Assembly: GCA_028583685.1 (NCBI GenBank)
Contig: JAMXIF010000043.1
Location: 3,618,908 to 3,682,907, forward strand
Length of the DNA stretch: 64,000 nucleotides
Direction: 5' to 3'
From: Petaurus breviceps papuanus
Lineage: Eukaryota; Chordata; Mammalia; Diprotodontia; Petauridae
In this document: piece after piece, positions 21,040 through 31,464 of the stretch
Layout of the letters: every line of letters begins with the position of its first letter
Numbering within the stretch: position 1 is the first letter of the stretch
Translations under genes and position numbers: made by a program
The notes under the pieces: model-generated
Databases searched by the model: none
What the model was told of the DNA's origin: nothing
What the model saw: only the letters and a program-made list of their open reading frames with translations

Positions 21040-22070
21040 ATGATTCCAACATTACACTCCTATTTTGGAAACAAAAAGGAGCAAAGCATGGAACAGGAGG
21101 AAAACAGTGAAGTCAGAACTCCTACACCAAAAGCTTCAAAGGAAAATACATGCTGGTTATGGGACATAGAGGACCTTAAGAAGCAGATAAGAGAAGTGGA
21201 GGAAAAATTGGCAAGAGAAATGAGAACGATGCAAGAAAATTACAAAATGAGAGTCAACAGCCTGACTGAGGAAAATAATACCTTAAAAAATGGACTGACT
21301 CCAATGGCAAAGGAGGCTCAAAAATGCAATGGGGAGAAGAATGCCTTAAAAATCTGAATTTAAAGATGGAAAAATAATCTCAAAAGCTCAATGAGGAAAA
21401 CCATTGCTTCAAAATTAGATTGGAGCAAATGGAAGCTAATGACTTTATGAGCAATCAAGATGCTGTTAAACAGATCCAAACAAATGAAAGAATAGAAGGC
21501 AATGTGAAATATCTCATGGGAAAAACCACTGATCTGGAAAATAGATCCAGGAGAGATAAATTAAAAATAATTGGACTACCTGAAAGCCATGACCAAAGTA
21601 AGAACCTAGAATTCATCCTCCAGGAAGTTCTCAAGGAAAACTGCCCTGATGTTTTAGTACCAGAGGGCAAAATAGAGGTTGAAAGAATCCACCGATCACC
21701 TCCTGAAAAAGATCCTAAAAATAAAACTCCTGGGAATATTATAGCCAGGTTCCAGAATTCCCAGATTAAGGAAAGAATATTACAGGCAGCCAGGAAGAAA
21801 CAATTTGAATATTGTGGAAACACAATCAGGATAACCCAGGATCTGGCAGCTTCTACACTGAGGGATTGAAGGGCTTGGAATTTGATATTCCGCAGGGCAA
21901 AGGAGCTGGGATTAAAAGCAAGAGTCACCTACTCAGCAAAACTGAGTATCATGTGTCAGGGGAAAATATGGTCGTTCAGTGGAATAGAGAACTATCAAGC
22001 ATTCTTGCTGAAAAAATCAGAGTTGAATAGAAAATTTGACATTCAGATACAAGAAGCAAGAGAAGCATGA
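21040..22070 (+). pseudogene. HAL1 ORF1 (L1 ORF1p-like), lightly broken
   Basis: The likely start is the ATG at 21040 (MIPTLHSYFGNKKEQ). Residues about 45-105 form a coiled coil (IREVEEKLAREM, NSLTEENNTL). The frame is lost near 21355 and resumes by about 21385 (LNEENHCFKIRLEQMEANDF). The RRM follows (DKLKIIGLPESHD near 21560), then the C-terminal domain (PGNIIARFQNSQIKERILQAARKK and IRITQDLAASTL). A TGA at 21867-21869 is the only stop before the same frame runs on (RAWNLIFRRAKELGL...RKFDIQIQEAREA) to the stop at 22070. So there is about one frameshift region and one internal stop. The complete set of ORF1p domains is recognisable. Confidence 0.8.
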
Positions 22071-22528
22071 GAAGGTAAACGGGAAAAGGAATCATAAGGA
22101 ACTTATCAAAGTTGAACTATTAACATTTCTACCTGGAAAAACAATAATTGTAACTTAAGAAACTTTTCTCAGTAGTTGAAGGGATTAGAAATATATATGT
22201 CTATATATGAGGGTATATGGGCATATGAATACATATGTGAATGGTTGTATATATGTTTACAGTTATGCATAGATAGAGGGCACAGGACCAATTTAACAGG
22301 AAGGGATAATACTTAAAAGGTGAAATTAAGAGGTGAGAGGAATATAATGAGAGGAGATGGGGAGAGACAGATTGGGGTAAACTATCTCATACAGAAGAGG
22401 CAAAGGAAAATGGTTATAATGGAGGGGAAGAATAGGAAGGCAAAAGGGAATGGGTCAACCTTATTCCCATTGAATTTGGCTTGAGGAGGGAATGAAATAC
22501 ACACTAAATAGGGTATCTCACCCTCCAG

Positions 22529-22597
22529 GAGAGTAGGGGGAAAGGGGATGAGAGGGGGGATGATGGAAGGGAGGGCAGGGGGGGGGGGAGGGAAGTT
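22529..22597 (+). other. G-rich tract in the HAL1 3' UTR
   Basis: Repeated G runs (GTAGGGGGAAAGGGGATGAG and a later run of 12 G) with quadruplex potential. Mammalian L1 3' UTRs also carry a G-rich polypurine tract; the minus-strand HAL1 at 31980-32040 has the complementary version. Confidence 0.7.
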
Positions 22598-22834
22598 CGA
22601 AGCACCCACTTTTGAAAAGGGATGGGATCAATGTAGAGAATAGTACAAGTGGGAGGTAGGATAGGAGGGAGGGAAATAAAGTCAGTCTTTTGCAATATAT
22701 CTATTATGTTATTGTTTTGCATTAGCCACACATGTACAACCTATACTGAACTGCTTATCTTCCCAGTAAGGGTGGGTGACAAGGAAGGAAGGGAATGAAT
22801 CTGGAATTGAAAGTTTTAAAATCAAATATTCAAA

Positions 22835-22893
22835 TATATATGTGTATATATGTGTGTGTATATATATACATACATATATATATATATATATAT
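22835..22893. repeat. (TA/TG)n microsatellite
   Basis: An alternating TATATGTG/TATA run in the HAL1 3' UTR. Confidence 0.9.
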
Positions 22894-23152
22894 ACTATTA
22901 TTAATACCATCTTACATGTAATTGGGAAATAAGATATACATGCACTGAGGCATAGAGATCCACTGGAAAAATCGAAAGGGGTATGGGAGAAAATATGGGA
23001 GAGAGCTGATTGGAAGAGGGGATATCCTGTGGGACTGCTATTTTGGGGCGTTGTGTAGGGGAACAACAGGGAGAAAATTTGTAACTCAAAATCTGGCACA
23101 AACGAATGATGTAAATCAGAAGTTAATAAAGCATTAAAAAAAAGAATTAGGA

Positions 23153-23546
23153 TGCCATCAGTCTCTTTAACATTCAGTGAATTTCTTGTAGGAAACATCC
23201 ATTTCAATAAATTTATCTGTGATTCTCAAGCTAAAAACTCAATAGCTCTCCAGTGAACTGGCTACTCTCTTCCTCAGACTATCTTTGAATTAGAAGCCCA
23301 TAGCCTCTATTGTGACCTATTTATTTTATGACATTGATGTCAACCTTGAGGTCAGTCTCATGCACTATTTGTATCATGCTCCAAGTCCAACTCCACTGTA
23401 TATTCTTATTCCAATTTGTCCTGAATTTACCTAAACCCTAAGTTAGTTGCCTGTCCCACTAAAACTTAACCTAACTTGGACTAGCAGTGTCTAAATCTGT
23501 CATCCTCAGTGGCCATGCCTCAGACTGGTATCGTATTTGTTAACTG
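23153..23546. other. Unassigned stretch
   Basis: The flank of the HAL1 after its right-hand target duplication. Parts (TCCAACTCCACTGTATATTC and similar) look like decayed repeat, but I cannot name it. No gene seen. Confidence 0.35.
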
Positions 23547-23840
23547 CTTGCTGTTTGTCCTTTGTTTTTGAAGAGGACTATGAGATCAGAAAGGTGATGC
23601 CATGATATGCAAGCGAATTGGATTTGAGGGAGGGAGGTCTGTACAATGTCACCAGACTCACTTTCACCTTTGGAGCCATCTGGGTCCAGTGTTCAGATAT
23701 AGATCAAGACAACTTGAGATAGCCCAGGATACAGTGGAGAACCTTGGCCTTTTCAAGCTAAGGTCTTTAACAGATTTCAGTTTGACTGAGGCAACACTTA
23801 TTCATTAAATAAAGCTTAATAAGGAATGAGGCAAAGAATG
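23547..23840 (+). mobile_element. Marsupial SINE with GTCCTTTGTTTTTGAAG head
   Basis: Head TGTTTGTCCTTTGTTTTTGA, then GAGGACTATGAGATC, AGGTGATGCCATGATATGC, AATTGGATTTGAGG, CACCTTTGGAGCCATCTGG and GAACCTTGGCC, with an A-run after it. Shorter or more diverged relatives lie at 24408 and 48698, so it is an interspersed family. It is possibly RTE-associated, but I am not certain of the family name. Confidence 0.65.
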
Positions 23841-24157
23841 TCCTGTTTAAAAAAAAAAGAAAATAGGTCTGGGAGAGGAAGACCCTAAGGATTTCTGGCT
23901 TAAAAACAGAAACAGTTTCTATTTACATTCATTCTCAGCCAATCAGGGCCCAGACAATAACCAAGTAAGTCTTGGCCTAGGACCTATTATTGACCAATTA
24001 ATGACAACTAGAGTGATTTGGAGAGCCTAGTGATTAGGAGTTAAGGCTGATCTTTAAGAGAAAAGAAATAAAGGAAAAAAAAAGTTTCAGAGATTAAAAA
24101 TTTACATTCCTGTTTGGCAGAACACCCACAGGTAAGGGTGTGATACCCTTTGTGGAC

Positions 24158-24374
24158 AGAGGGAAAGAAGAGAGAAAGAGAAAGAGAAAGAAAGAAAGAC
24201 AGACAAAGAAAGGAAAAAAGAAAGAAAGAAAGAAAGAAAGGAAGAAAGAAAGAAACAAAGAAAGAAGGGAGGGAGGGATGGAGGAAGGAAGGAAGGAATA
24301 GAAAGAAAGGAAGGAAGAGAAAGAAAGGAATGAAGGAAGAGGAAGGAAAGAAGGACGGAAAAAAAGAGAAAGAA
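24158..24374 (+). repeat. Polypurine tract, (GAAA)n/(GGAA)n
   Basis: About 217 bp, almost only A and G on this strand, of GAAA, GGAA and AAGG units. Long open frames on both strands here are composition artefacts. Such mirror-like polypurine tracts can form triplex DNA. Confidence 0.9.
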
Positions 24375-24407
24375 TGTTCCAGTTTGGTTCCCAATGGGCA
24401 GCTCCTT

Positions 24408-24480
24408 TTCTTTTCTGTTTGTCCTTTGTTCCCAGAGAGGACGATGACATCAGTGAGGTGATACCATGGCATTCAAGTAA
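24408..24480 (+). mobile_element. Truncated copy of the GTCCTTTGTT SINE
   Basis: CTGTTTGTCCTTTGTTCCCA, GAGGACGATGACATCAG and GAGGTGATACCATGGCATTC match the head of the 23.5-kb copy; the rest is absent. Confidence 0.65.
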
Positions 24481-27317
24481 ATTATTTGATGAAATCACAG
24501 TATCATAGCTTTCACTGTTGGATAAAATGCTTGTTATCTGAAACAATGGATTCAAGAATCAGCCAGAAAATGGTGAAGGTATTTGGAGAATAGTTAATCT
24601 TTCCCAGTACCTCTGAAAACATGCCTCTCAGTTATTTATTTCCTCTACTTGTGTAAACTGAAACTTATTATTTCTTTTTGGAGATACTGGCTTCATTTAA
24701 AAAGTTGAAAAGTTCATTTAAAAATTTCTTTCACTTCACAATCATCACAATTATCTTGATATTTATCACATTTAGTAAAGCTCTTTCATGAGACTAGAAA
24801 ATATTCCCAACACAGAAAATAGTTTTCAGGCTTCTTTTGGGCAAAGTGGATCATAGAAAACATTAGGGAAATTGTTTTCTCTCTGGTATTTTGAGTTCAA
24901 AGTCATTATTCTAGATGAGTATATTTATATAAATTTTCTGAGAACAACATGTTCCAGATGAAGTTGTTATGGACCATAGGCTTTTTTAAAGGGTTTATTG
25001 CCAAAATATAAAAATTAATATGGTAGAATCTTATTAGTACTTCTGTTTTCAAGTGTGAATGAAGAAAAATGTATTTTAGAGAGAATGTGGTATATAATAT
25101 ATTAATATGTTTATGTTTATTTGTGTGTGGGAGGAGCTAAATGGAGTATGATATCATCTGAAATTTATTTAAATTGGAAGCATGGTGAGATGCTTTAATA
25201 TGTACCTCACAACTAAATAGATAGCAATTCCCTTCCCCTGGAGGCTTCTTCTTATTTAATAGATATTTTTCGGACTCTATGAATAAAATATAGGAGAGTA
25301 ACCTATGAGAAGATTGGAAATCCAGTAAACTCCATTTTTCTTTTTATCATCCATGCTGATGAATCAATGAAAATTACTAAGTTCTTCAACTCTAGGTATT
25401 GGTATTTTGGTAGGAACCTGTGTTTGAGATAAACAAATCACAAGAGAGCTTTCACATATTGCCAAAGAGAACAACAGGTAACTGATTTCAGGATGTTTAT
25501 GTGATTGTAAACATCCTGTCCTAGTCCATTTGTCTTTCTGTTATGTTGAGTGGGCCACTTCTCAATGAATGGACTGGTATTAAAATAGAAGGAAAAGTGT
25601 TTTGTGTGGAATAATGGCATTTTTCATTGAGTTTGCCATAAAAATGTAAACATGATCACCTGTCATATATAACAAGCCCTTATATGGTATTAATTTGGAA
25701 TGTTGCTAGACATATAATGTCATAAGGAAAGCATGTGTTGGGGGGAAAATGAGCATACAAGTCTGAGAAGAATAGAGGGATATCCTTGGTGTATGATAAA
25801 AAGTATCCCTTACAGGTACTAATATGGCTACTACAAGGTCAACGGGACTGTTAGATAAGCAGTAGTTATGGATTTCTAGAATTGTAGTTTGAATGACTCA
25901 AAGGTAAACTCTTTCATTTTACAAATTTGGAAGCTGTGGTTCAGAGAATGAGATTAATTTCCAGTCACTTATACCTATATCCTCCAAATGTTACATAATA
26001 CATTTATCGGTTTTTTTTGGTGGATAGGGCATATATCATTCATAAGAATGGGTATTAGTGCAACAAGGTAAGCCATAAGAAGATGCTAAGAAGTGTAGTC
26101 TTTCTAGACAGAAAGTGTTTGGAGGCCTTGAAAGCTTGAGGAAGGGTAAGCCTATAGAAGACCTAATAAGAAGGGAAATAAAATGAATACCACAATTCCA
26201 GACAGGAAAGCCAATTCTACAATCAGAGAGAGCCATATACAGGAGGGATCAAGAGGTTACTGTGGCTTCAGATAGAAAAGCAGAATTCAAAAATAGTAAA
26301 TTCTTTTTCTAGGTAACACCTAGCTATCCACCAAGCTGCATAGTTCCCCTCTCCTCACCAGCCTCCTGAGATGAGAAGAGGAACCAAAAGTTCATCCAAC
26401 CTTATGCCTTCTATCTCCTTTCAGATGCAATGGGTCTCCTATGAAGAGGCAAAGGAAGATATTTTATTGAGTTATGGAAGTAGGAGGAGAAATTATATGT
26501 GGCAAAATGGAACAAGGAGTATTCCAACTCCCCTGCCTCAACCAGTGAGCTAAGGAGAATGTTACATATCTGGTACTTAAAAATCACCATAACTATTGGC
26601 TATGGATGTTCAAATTATACCCTATCTTCCTTAATGAGTTTGAAACGTGGTTCACGATTTTTCTCTCCCCCTCAGCTTCTGCCCTCATGTTAAAAGGCTT
26701 CATTCTCTCTTAGAAAACCTGAACACCAAGTTCCTCAGTTTATTCACTCCTCTATCCTACTTCAGCCACACACAAAGATTGCCATACCCTTGATCTTTCC
26801 ATTACCCACAGATGTACCACTTCCATGTTCAAGAATTCCAAAATCCCATTATTTAAACATAGCCTATTGTTTTTTTCACCTTTCCCTCTACCTTCTTACA
26901 AAATCCTACTCTTTGTCTACTCCATGATTTCTAATCCCCTGACTCCTCAATTCTCTCTTTCATTAGCCTATCTCTTCTCTTTTCCCCATCTTGATCCCTT
27001 GGTGAACAAATTGGTCTCTGTCCAATTGGTGATTCTCCTGAATCTCTAGTCCCATTACTGCATCACTGGCTGTACTATGCCAAGCTTCAGTCTTGTATCA
27101 TTCCCATAAAAGAAAACAACAAAACAAAACTTTTATTTGATCTTTTTCATCCCTGTTATCATACTATATTCCTTCATTTTTCAAAGCTAAACTCCTTTAA
27201 AAAAAGATTGTCTACTATATGTGCTGTCACTTTCTTCCCTTTCACTCTCTTCTAAAACCAAAATTTGTCATTCTTTCAAATCTGCTTGCTCCACAGTTAC
27301 TAATGATCTCTTAGTTG
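24481..27317. other. Long unique stretch, no gene recognised
   Basis: About 2.8 kb without a repeat I can name and without a convincing exon. At 25489-25518 there is an 11-bp perfect inverted repeat (CAGGATGTTTA / TAAACATCCTG, 8-nt loop). 25240-25730 has little repeat character and could be conserved non-coding DNA; only an alignment can show this. Confidence 0.4.
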
Positions 27318-27519
27318 CCAAATCCAATGGCCTTGGGGCAGCTAGGTGGCACAGTGAATAGAGCACCAGTCCTGGAGTCAGGAGGACCTGAGTGCAAATC
27401 TGGCCTCAGATACTTAACATTATTAGCCATGTAACCTTGGACAAGTCACTTAACCCCAACTGCCCTCCAAAAAGCAAAAAACAAACAAAAAACCCCAAAC
27501 AACCAAATCCAATGGCTTT
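27318..27519 (+). mobile_element. Marsupial tRNA-derived SINE with 17-bp target duplication
   Basis: SINE body 27335-27502: head GGGGCAGCTAGGTGGCACAG, then TGGAGTCAGGAGGACCTGAG, CAAGTCACTTAACCCC and an A-rich tail. The flanking CCAAATCCAATGGCCTT (27318-27334) and CCAAATCCAATGGCTTT (27503-27519) differ at one base, so the insertion is fairly young compared with the MIR background. Confidence 0.95.
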
Positions 27520-27769
27520 TTCTCAGTCTTTATTTTCTATTGTGATAATTTTCAAATCTTTCTTCCTGCCTCTAACTCTCTACTGAACTCCACTTTCATA
27601 CTTCTAAGTTCTTCTTGGTAATTTTGAATTAGATATCCACTAGGATACCTTAAACTAATCATATGCAAAATATAACTCCTTATCTTTCCCCTTAAACCCT
27701 CCCTACTTAGTACCTTCCTTATGGCTGTAGAAGATAGCACCATCCTCCCAGTTCCTCAGATTCATGATC

Positions 27770-28577
27770 TAGGTACCATCCTGACTTTTCATTCTCTCTC
27801 AGTCCCCATATCCAAACTATTGCCCAGGCCTATTGATTTCACCTTTGCAACGTTTGAGTAAGCTACCTTCTCTCCTTTGACATTATCATTACTCTTGTGC
27901 AGGCCCTCATTACCTCACACCTATACTATTACAGTAGCCTGCTAGTGGGTTTGCTTGCTTCAAGTCCCTCCATACTTCAATGAATTCTTCCTTTATCCAC
28001 AACTGATATTCCTAAAGCACATGCCTGATCATGTCACCCCCTCCCCATTCAATAAGCCCCAATGGTTCCCTATTTACTCTAGGATCAAATATAAAATACT
28101 GTGACTTTTTTAAAAATTAAAAAATTAACCTTTTAAAATTTAGCAATTCCTAACTTTCAAGTCTTCTTATATCTTACTCCCTGCTACATATTCTTCCTCT
28201 TAGTGATACTGGACTCCTGGCTGTGGCATGAACAAGCTACCACATCTCTTGACTCTGGCTGGACATTTTCTCTGTCTATCCTTCATGTCTGGAACAATCT
28301 CCCTCCTCAACTCTACCTACTGTCTTTCCTGAGTGCCTTTAATTCACAATTAAAATCCCATCTTTTACAGGAAGCTTTTCCTTAGATGCTTCACTTTGTT
28401 AATTATTTCCTACATACCCTGTATAATGCTTGCTTTGTATACACTTGTTACATGCTATTTCCACCATTAGACTGTAAGCCCCTTGAGAGCAGAGACTGTC
28501 TTTTGACTCTTTTTTATATCCTTAGCACCATATCTGGTACAAAGCAGGTGTTTAATGAATGTTCATTGATTGAATGA
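27770..28577 (+). mobile_element. L2 LINE, 3' 0.8 kb
   Basis: L2 phrases in order: GCCCAGGCCTATTGATTTCA, GCCTGATCATGTCACCCC, GGTTCCCTATTTACTCTAGG, CATGTCTGGAACAATCTCCC, CCATCTTTTACAGGAAGC, then the diagnostic 3' end ATTAGACTGTAAGCCCCTTG and AGCAGGTGTTTAATGAATG. This is the ancient mammalian L2 family. Coding potential is lost. Confidence 0.85.
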
Positions 28578-28744
28578 ATTGGGAATACAGAGATCATATT
28601 TTATCTAGTATAATCTACTAATGTTAGGGAAAGAGGGGATCAACAAGAATTGTGGTAAAATCAGGCCTTTTAATCAGTAATCCTATTTTTTCACTCTTTC
28701 TTGGTTACTTTTTTCCTATTGTGTGTGTGTCATTGTACAAGGAT

Positions 28745-28885
28745 GGAGCATTGCTTTCTACCTAAGTGACTTTGGGTAAGTCTCTTAATTCCTCTGGGCA
28801 TTATTTTCTTCATATACAAATCCCCCAGGTTGGACTAGATGTTCACAAGCTTCTTTCTAGGTCTGAATCCATGATTTCATGGTAT
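28745..28885 (+). mobile_element. MIR SINE
   Basis: TGACTTTGGGTAAGTCTCTT, AATTCCTCTGGGCATTATT, TTGGACTAGATGTTC and TTCTAGGTCTGAATCC are in MIR order. Confidence 0.75.
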
Positions 28886-29064
28886 GTGTTTTCACCAAGA
28901 AATTAAAGTATTCTGATAATTCACATTAAAAGAAGAGGGCAGAGATCTTTTTGTTTCCAGGAAATCAGCTTGGGCCAAAATTTGATGTAGAAGATACCTG
29001 TTTTGGGCATCATCAGAGGATGCCCACTACTATCATGTGATTCTTTTACTCTTTAGAACTTTTA
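28886..29064. other. Unassigned stretch
   Basis: No gene or repeat recognised. Confidence 0.35.
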
Positions 29065-29330
29065 TTTTTAAAAATGTTCTGTACTTACATCACCTTCATT
29101 TCCAAATGTATTTCCATGCAAATAGCTTTGCTCTACAAACAGCTCCCCCTTCTAACAAAGAATAGTGGAGGAAAGAAAAGGAATTCAGTAAAACTAACCA
29201 ATGTGTCTTTTGAGTATGCCAGTATCTTCTGTGTTCCACATCCTTTGTCCCTGATATTAGCAAATAAGGGAGCAAATTTACAGGAATTTTCTGTGAAGAT
29301 ACCCAACATGACACAGCGGCATGCTCTGAA
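29065..29330 (-). mobile_element. Old LINE-1-like 3' UTR fragment
   Basis: CATTTCCAAATGTATTTCC, TAACAAAGAATAGTGGAGG and AATTCAGTAAAACTAACCAA align with the fragment at 59490 (CATTTCCAAATACATCTC, TAACAAAGAAGTG, CAGTTCAGCAAAACC). The shared text identifies a repeat family. Calling it the 3' end of an older marsupial LINE-1 is from memory, supported by the ORF2-like text that follows the 59.5-kb copy. Confidence 0.55.
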
Positions 29331-29349
29331 GTTTTCCTGACAATTCAGG

Positions 29350-29545
29350 CAGTCTGATATAATGGAAGGACCACTGTACTTGTTATAAAAAAATATGTAG
29401 GCTCAAGTCTGTTTCGCTATTGCCAATTTCTGTGACCAAGGGAAAGTTGTTTCATCTCTTTCATTTAATTTCTTCTTTTGTAACAACAGCAACAGCACAG
29501 AAGATAATAACTGTAATATCATCTACTTCACAGTGCTGTTATAAG
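29350..29545 (+). mobile_element. MIR-type SINE
   Basis: GATATAATGGAAGGACCACTG, GGCTCAAGTCTG, TTCTGTGACCAAGGG and ATCATCTACTTCACAG follow the MIR/CORE-SINE order. Old. Confidence 0.55.
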
Positions 29546-29660
29546 AGAACTGTATTGAAAACTAGTAATGTCTATTATAATGGAATAAATAGGGTTCTTC
29601 CCCAGCCCCTTCCATTTTCTCTGGTTAGAATACATCCAATAGAAAATGTCTGTATGTGTG

Positions 29661-30239
29661 TGTAGCACCAACACAATATTTACAGCACCCACAATCACAA
29701 TAAATACTATGACTATACATATTGCATGACATTTGATAGAACTGAAGCATTTATTTAGGCACCAGAAAACCAAATCCCCAAACCGATTCCATCATAGTAC
29801 CAAAGTTATTCAGAAAGCACAATAACACTGAAAGCCACTGCATCCTTCAGCCTTCCCACAAACCAATACAAGATCAATATTTACTCATGAGCCTATCTGA
29901 CTCCTTGCCTAAGCATCCTCTCTCTCCCTCTGCCCCCTAGCTCTGACTACCAGCTTCCTGTGGGCTCTGCTTCCCTCCAGCAAACTCCTCCCACCACAGG
30001 CTCCATGTGACTATATGCAGCCTATTAGGGGGCAGAATTTATCTTCATAGCAGGGAAGCTTCTTGTGGGCTCTGCTGCACCCTTCAGCAAATTCCCTCCA
30101 TCACAGCCTCTATGTGATTATATTCAGCCTAATTCAGCCTAGGGGGCAGAGTTTACTTTCAAAGTAGGGGAGGTCTTCAAACTCCCCCCTAGTTCTATTA
30201 AGGGGCAGGGAAGATCTTCAAATTCCCATTCCCCTTACA
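29661..30239 (-). mobile_element. Solo LTR, third related copy (ERV-derived fossil)
   Basis: Ends TGTAGC and TTACA. The flanking 5-mers GTGTG (29656-29660) and GTGGG (30240-30244) differ at one base. It shares CACAGGCTCCATGTGAC, CCTAT(T/C)AGGGG and AGGGAAGATCTT with the 15.66-kb LTR. A block of about 90 bp (GGGCTCTGCTTCCCTCCAGC ... GGGGCAGA) appears twice, near 29960 and 30066. On the minus strand an AATAAA lies about 95 bp before the 3' end. No internal genes are present. Confidence 0.65.
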
Positions 30240-30244
30240 GTGGG

Positions 30245-31464
30245 CCTAATCCGGGATCCTGTGAGTGGTTCTTTGAACCAGACGACATTTGCTCTGACCA
30301 TTTCTTGTGCTTAGTGCTGAAAGATGGTGCTTCGATATGCCATTAGAACTCATAAAGACAGAAGAGGGAAGAAGGTGTTTGCATCCAGAAGGATTGGTCA
30401 CTCTCTGTTGTCAGCCTCTACCCTCTAGCCACACAATCTCAAATATGTGGCATGTAGCTTTGTCTTTCCTTAAACTTCTTTTTAGAGCCAGGGGAGAGGG
30501 GCCTTCTTTTTAGAGCCCTTCATTTCCACTCCTGAAAATTACTCTCTGGTAACTTTGAATACATGTGGCAAGGGAAAGTTATTGAAGACAGCTGAAGCCA
30601 GAGTCTTGGTCCTCTACTTGCCTCAACTGCTTTGTGTTTCTCTTCCTGACCATAGGTGCCCAAATAGCAGTCCTGAGAGATGGAATCTTTGGAATTGGAT
30701 ATCATGGAGGCTCAGAGAGTTTTCAGTTGGTGCTGGTTTGATTTGGGGGACATATGTCCTACAAATGTCACATGCTCCTCATTGAATAAGTCGACTGCAA
30801 ACAGGAAAATGAAACTTTCCCTTGAAGAAATGAATCTTGATGGAGTTGCTTGAATAGTATAAAGTGGAGATGAAGGTGAAATATCTATTCAGCAAATACA
30901 TATCTTGAAGAAAAGTTTAATATCTTGATGTTAACCTCCCCATAGATTAAAATAGGATCAATAAGTTAATGCTTCATGTTTTAATCTTGGCACATTTTCA
31001 CTCTTGAGTCTTTTGTATTTTTATCTATCTTTTTTTTGCTTTGGGGAAATAAATATCTGTCCTATATCTCATGTTCATTGTGCATTCAATTTCTATCTAA
31101 GTATTTTGGGAGATCTTTCATATAAGCCAAACCCAAGCTTTAAATAATTTTCCAAAGGTCTTTGGAGTAAAGGATATAAATAATTAGAGACCCTGTAAAA
31201 GAGGCTAAACAGTTTTTAAGGACTATCTCCCCTAAGACTGAAATTAATTCATCCATATTGGACCAGAGAGAGAAGGCCCTTGAAAGAGTGAGGTTTAGTG
31301 CCAAAGATAGAAAAGAAATAGCACCCAAGGATTCTGAAACCACCAGCATTGGTGTTACTGGCTTTATAAAACTCTAAAATAGTTTTTTCCCCTTAAGATG
31401 GCATTCTTTTAAAGCATGACTAGGAGTAATCAGATGAAATAAGTCATGGATGCTAAGAACTGAG
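30245..31464. other. Unassigned stretch
   Basis: No gene or named repeat recognised in about 1.2 kb. Short frames at 30307-30785 have no domain features. Confidence 0.35.

Larger units (their letters stand above)
20307..23141 (+). mobile_element. Full-length HAL1 element with target duplication
   Basis: HAL1 (half-LINE-1) elements carry ORF1 but no ORF2, so they depend on reverse transcriptase supplied in trans, presumably by LINE-1. This 2835-bp copy has a GC-richer 5' UTR (20307-21039), ORF1 (21040-22070), a purine-rich 3' UTR with a G-rich tract, and a short A-tail. Flanks AAGAATGAGGA (20296-20306) and AAGAATTAGGA (23142-23152) form an 11-bp duplication with one difference, at a TTAAGAA site like those cut by the L1 endonuclease. 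The 3' UTR matches the minus-strand HAL1 at 31465-32880. Intact ends make it the best-preserved HAL1 here, although ORF1 is broken. Confidence 0.85.

Noticed and set aside
24041-24555. Frames of 103-153 residues across the polypurine tract
   Set aside because: Lys/Arg/Glu- or Phe/Ser/Leu-rich low-complexity translations of a simple repeat.
25489-25530. TGTAAACATCCTG, which matches the start of the miR-30 family
   Set aside because: The 11-bp arms are in the wrong order (the 3p-like arm precedes the 5p-like arm), the stem is too short for a microRNA precursor, and the match does not extend past the seed region.
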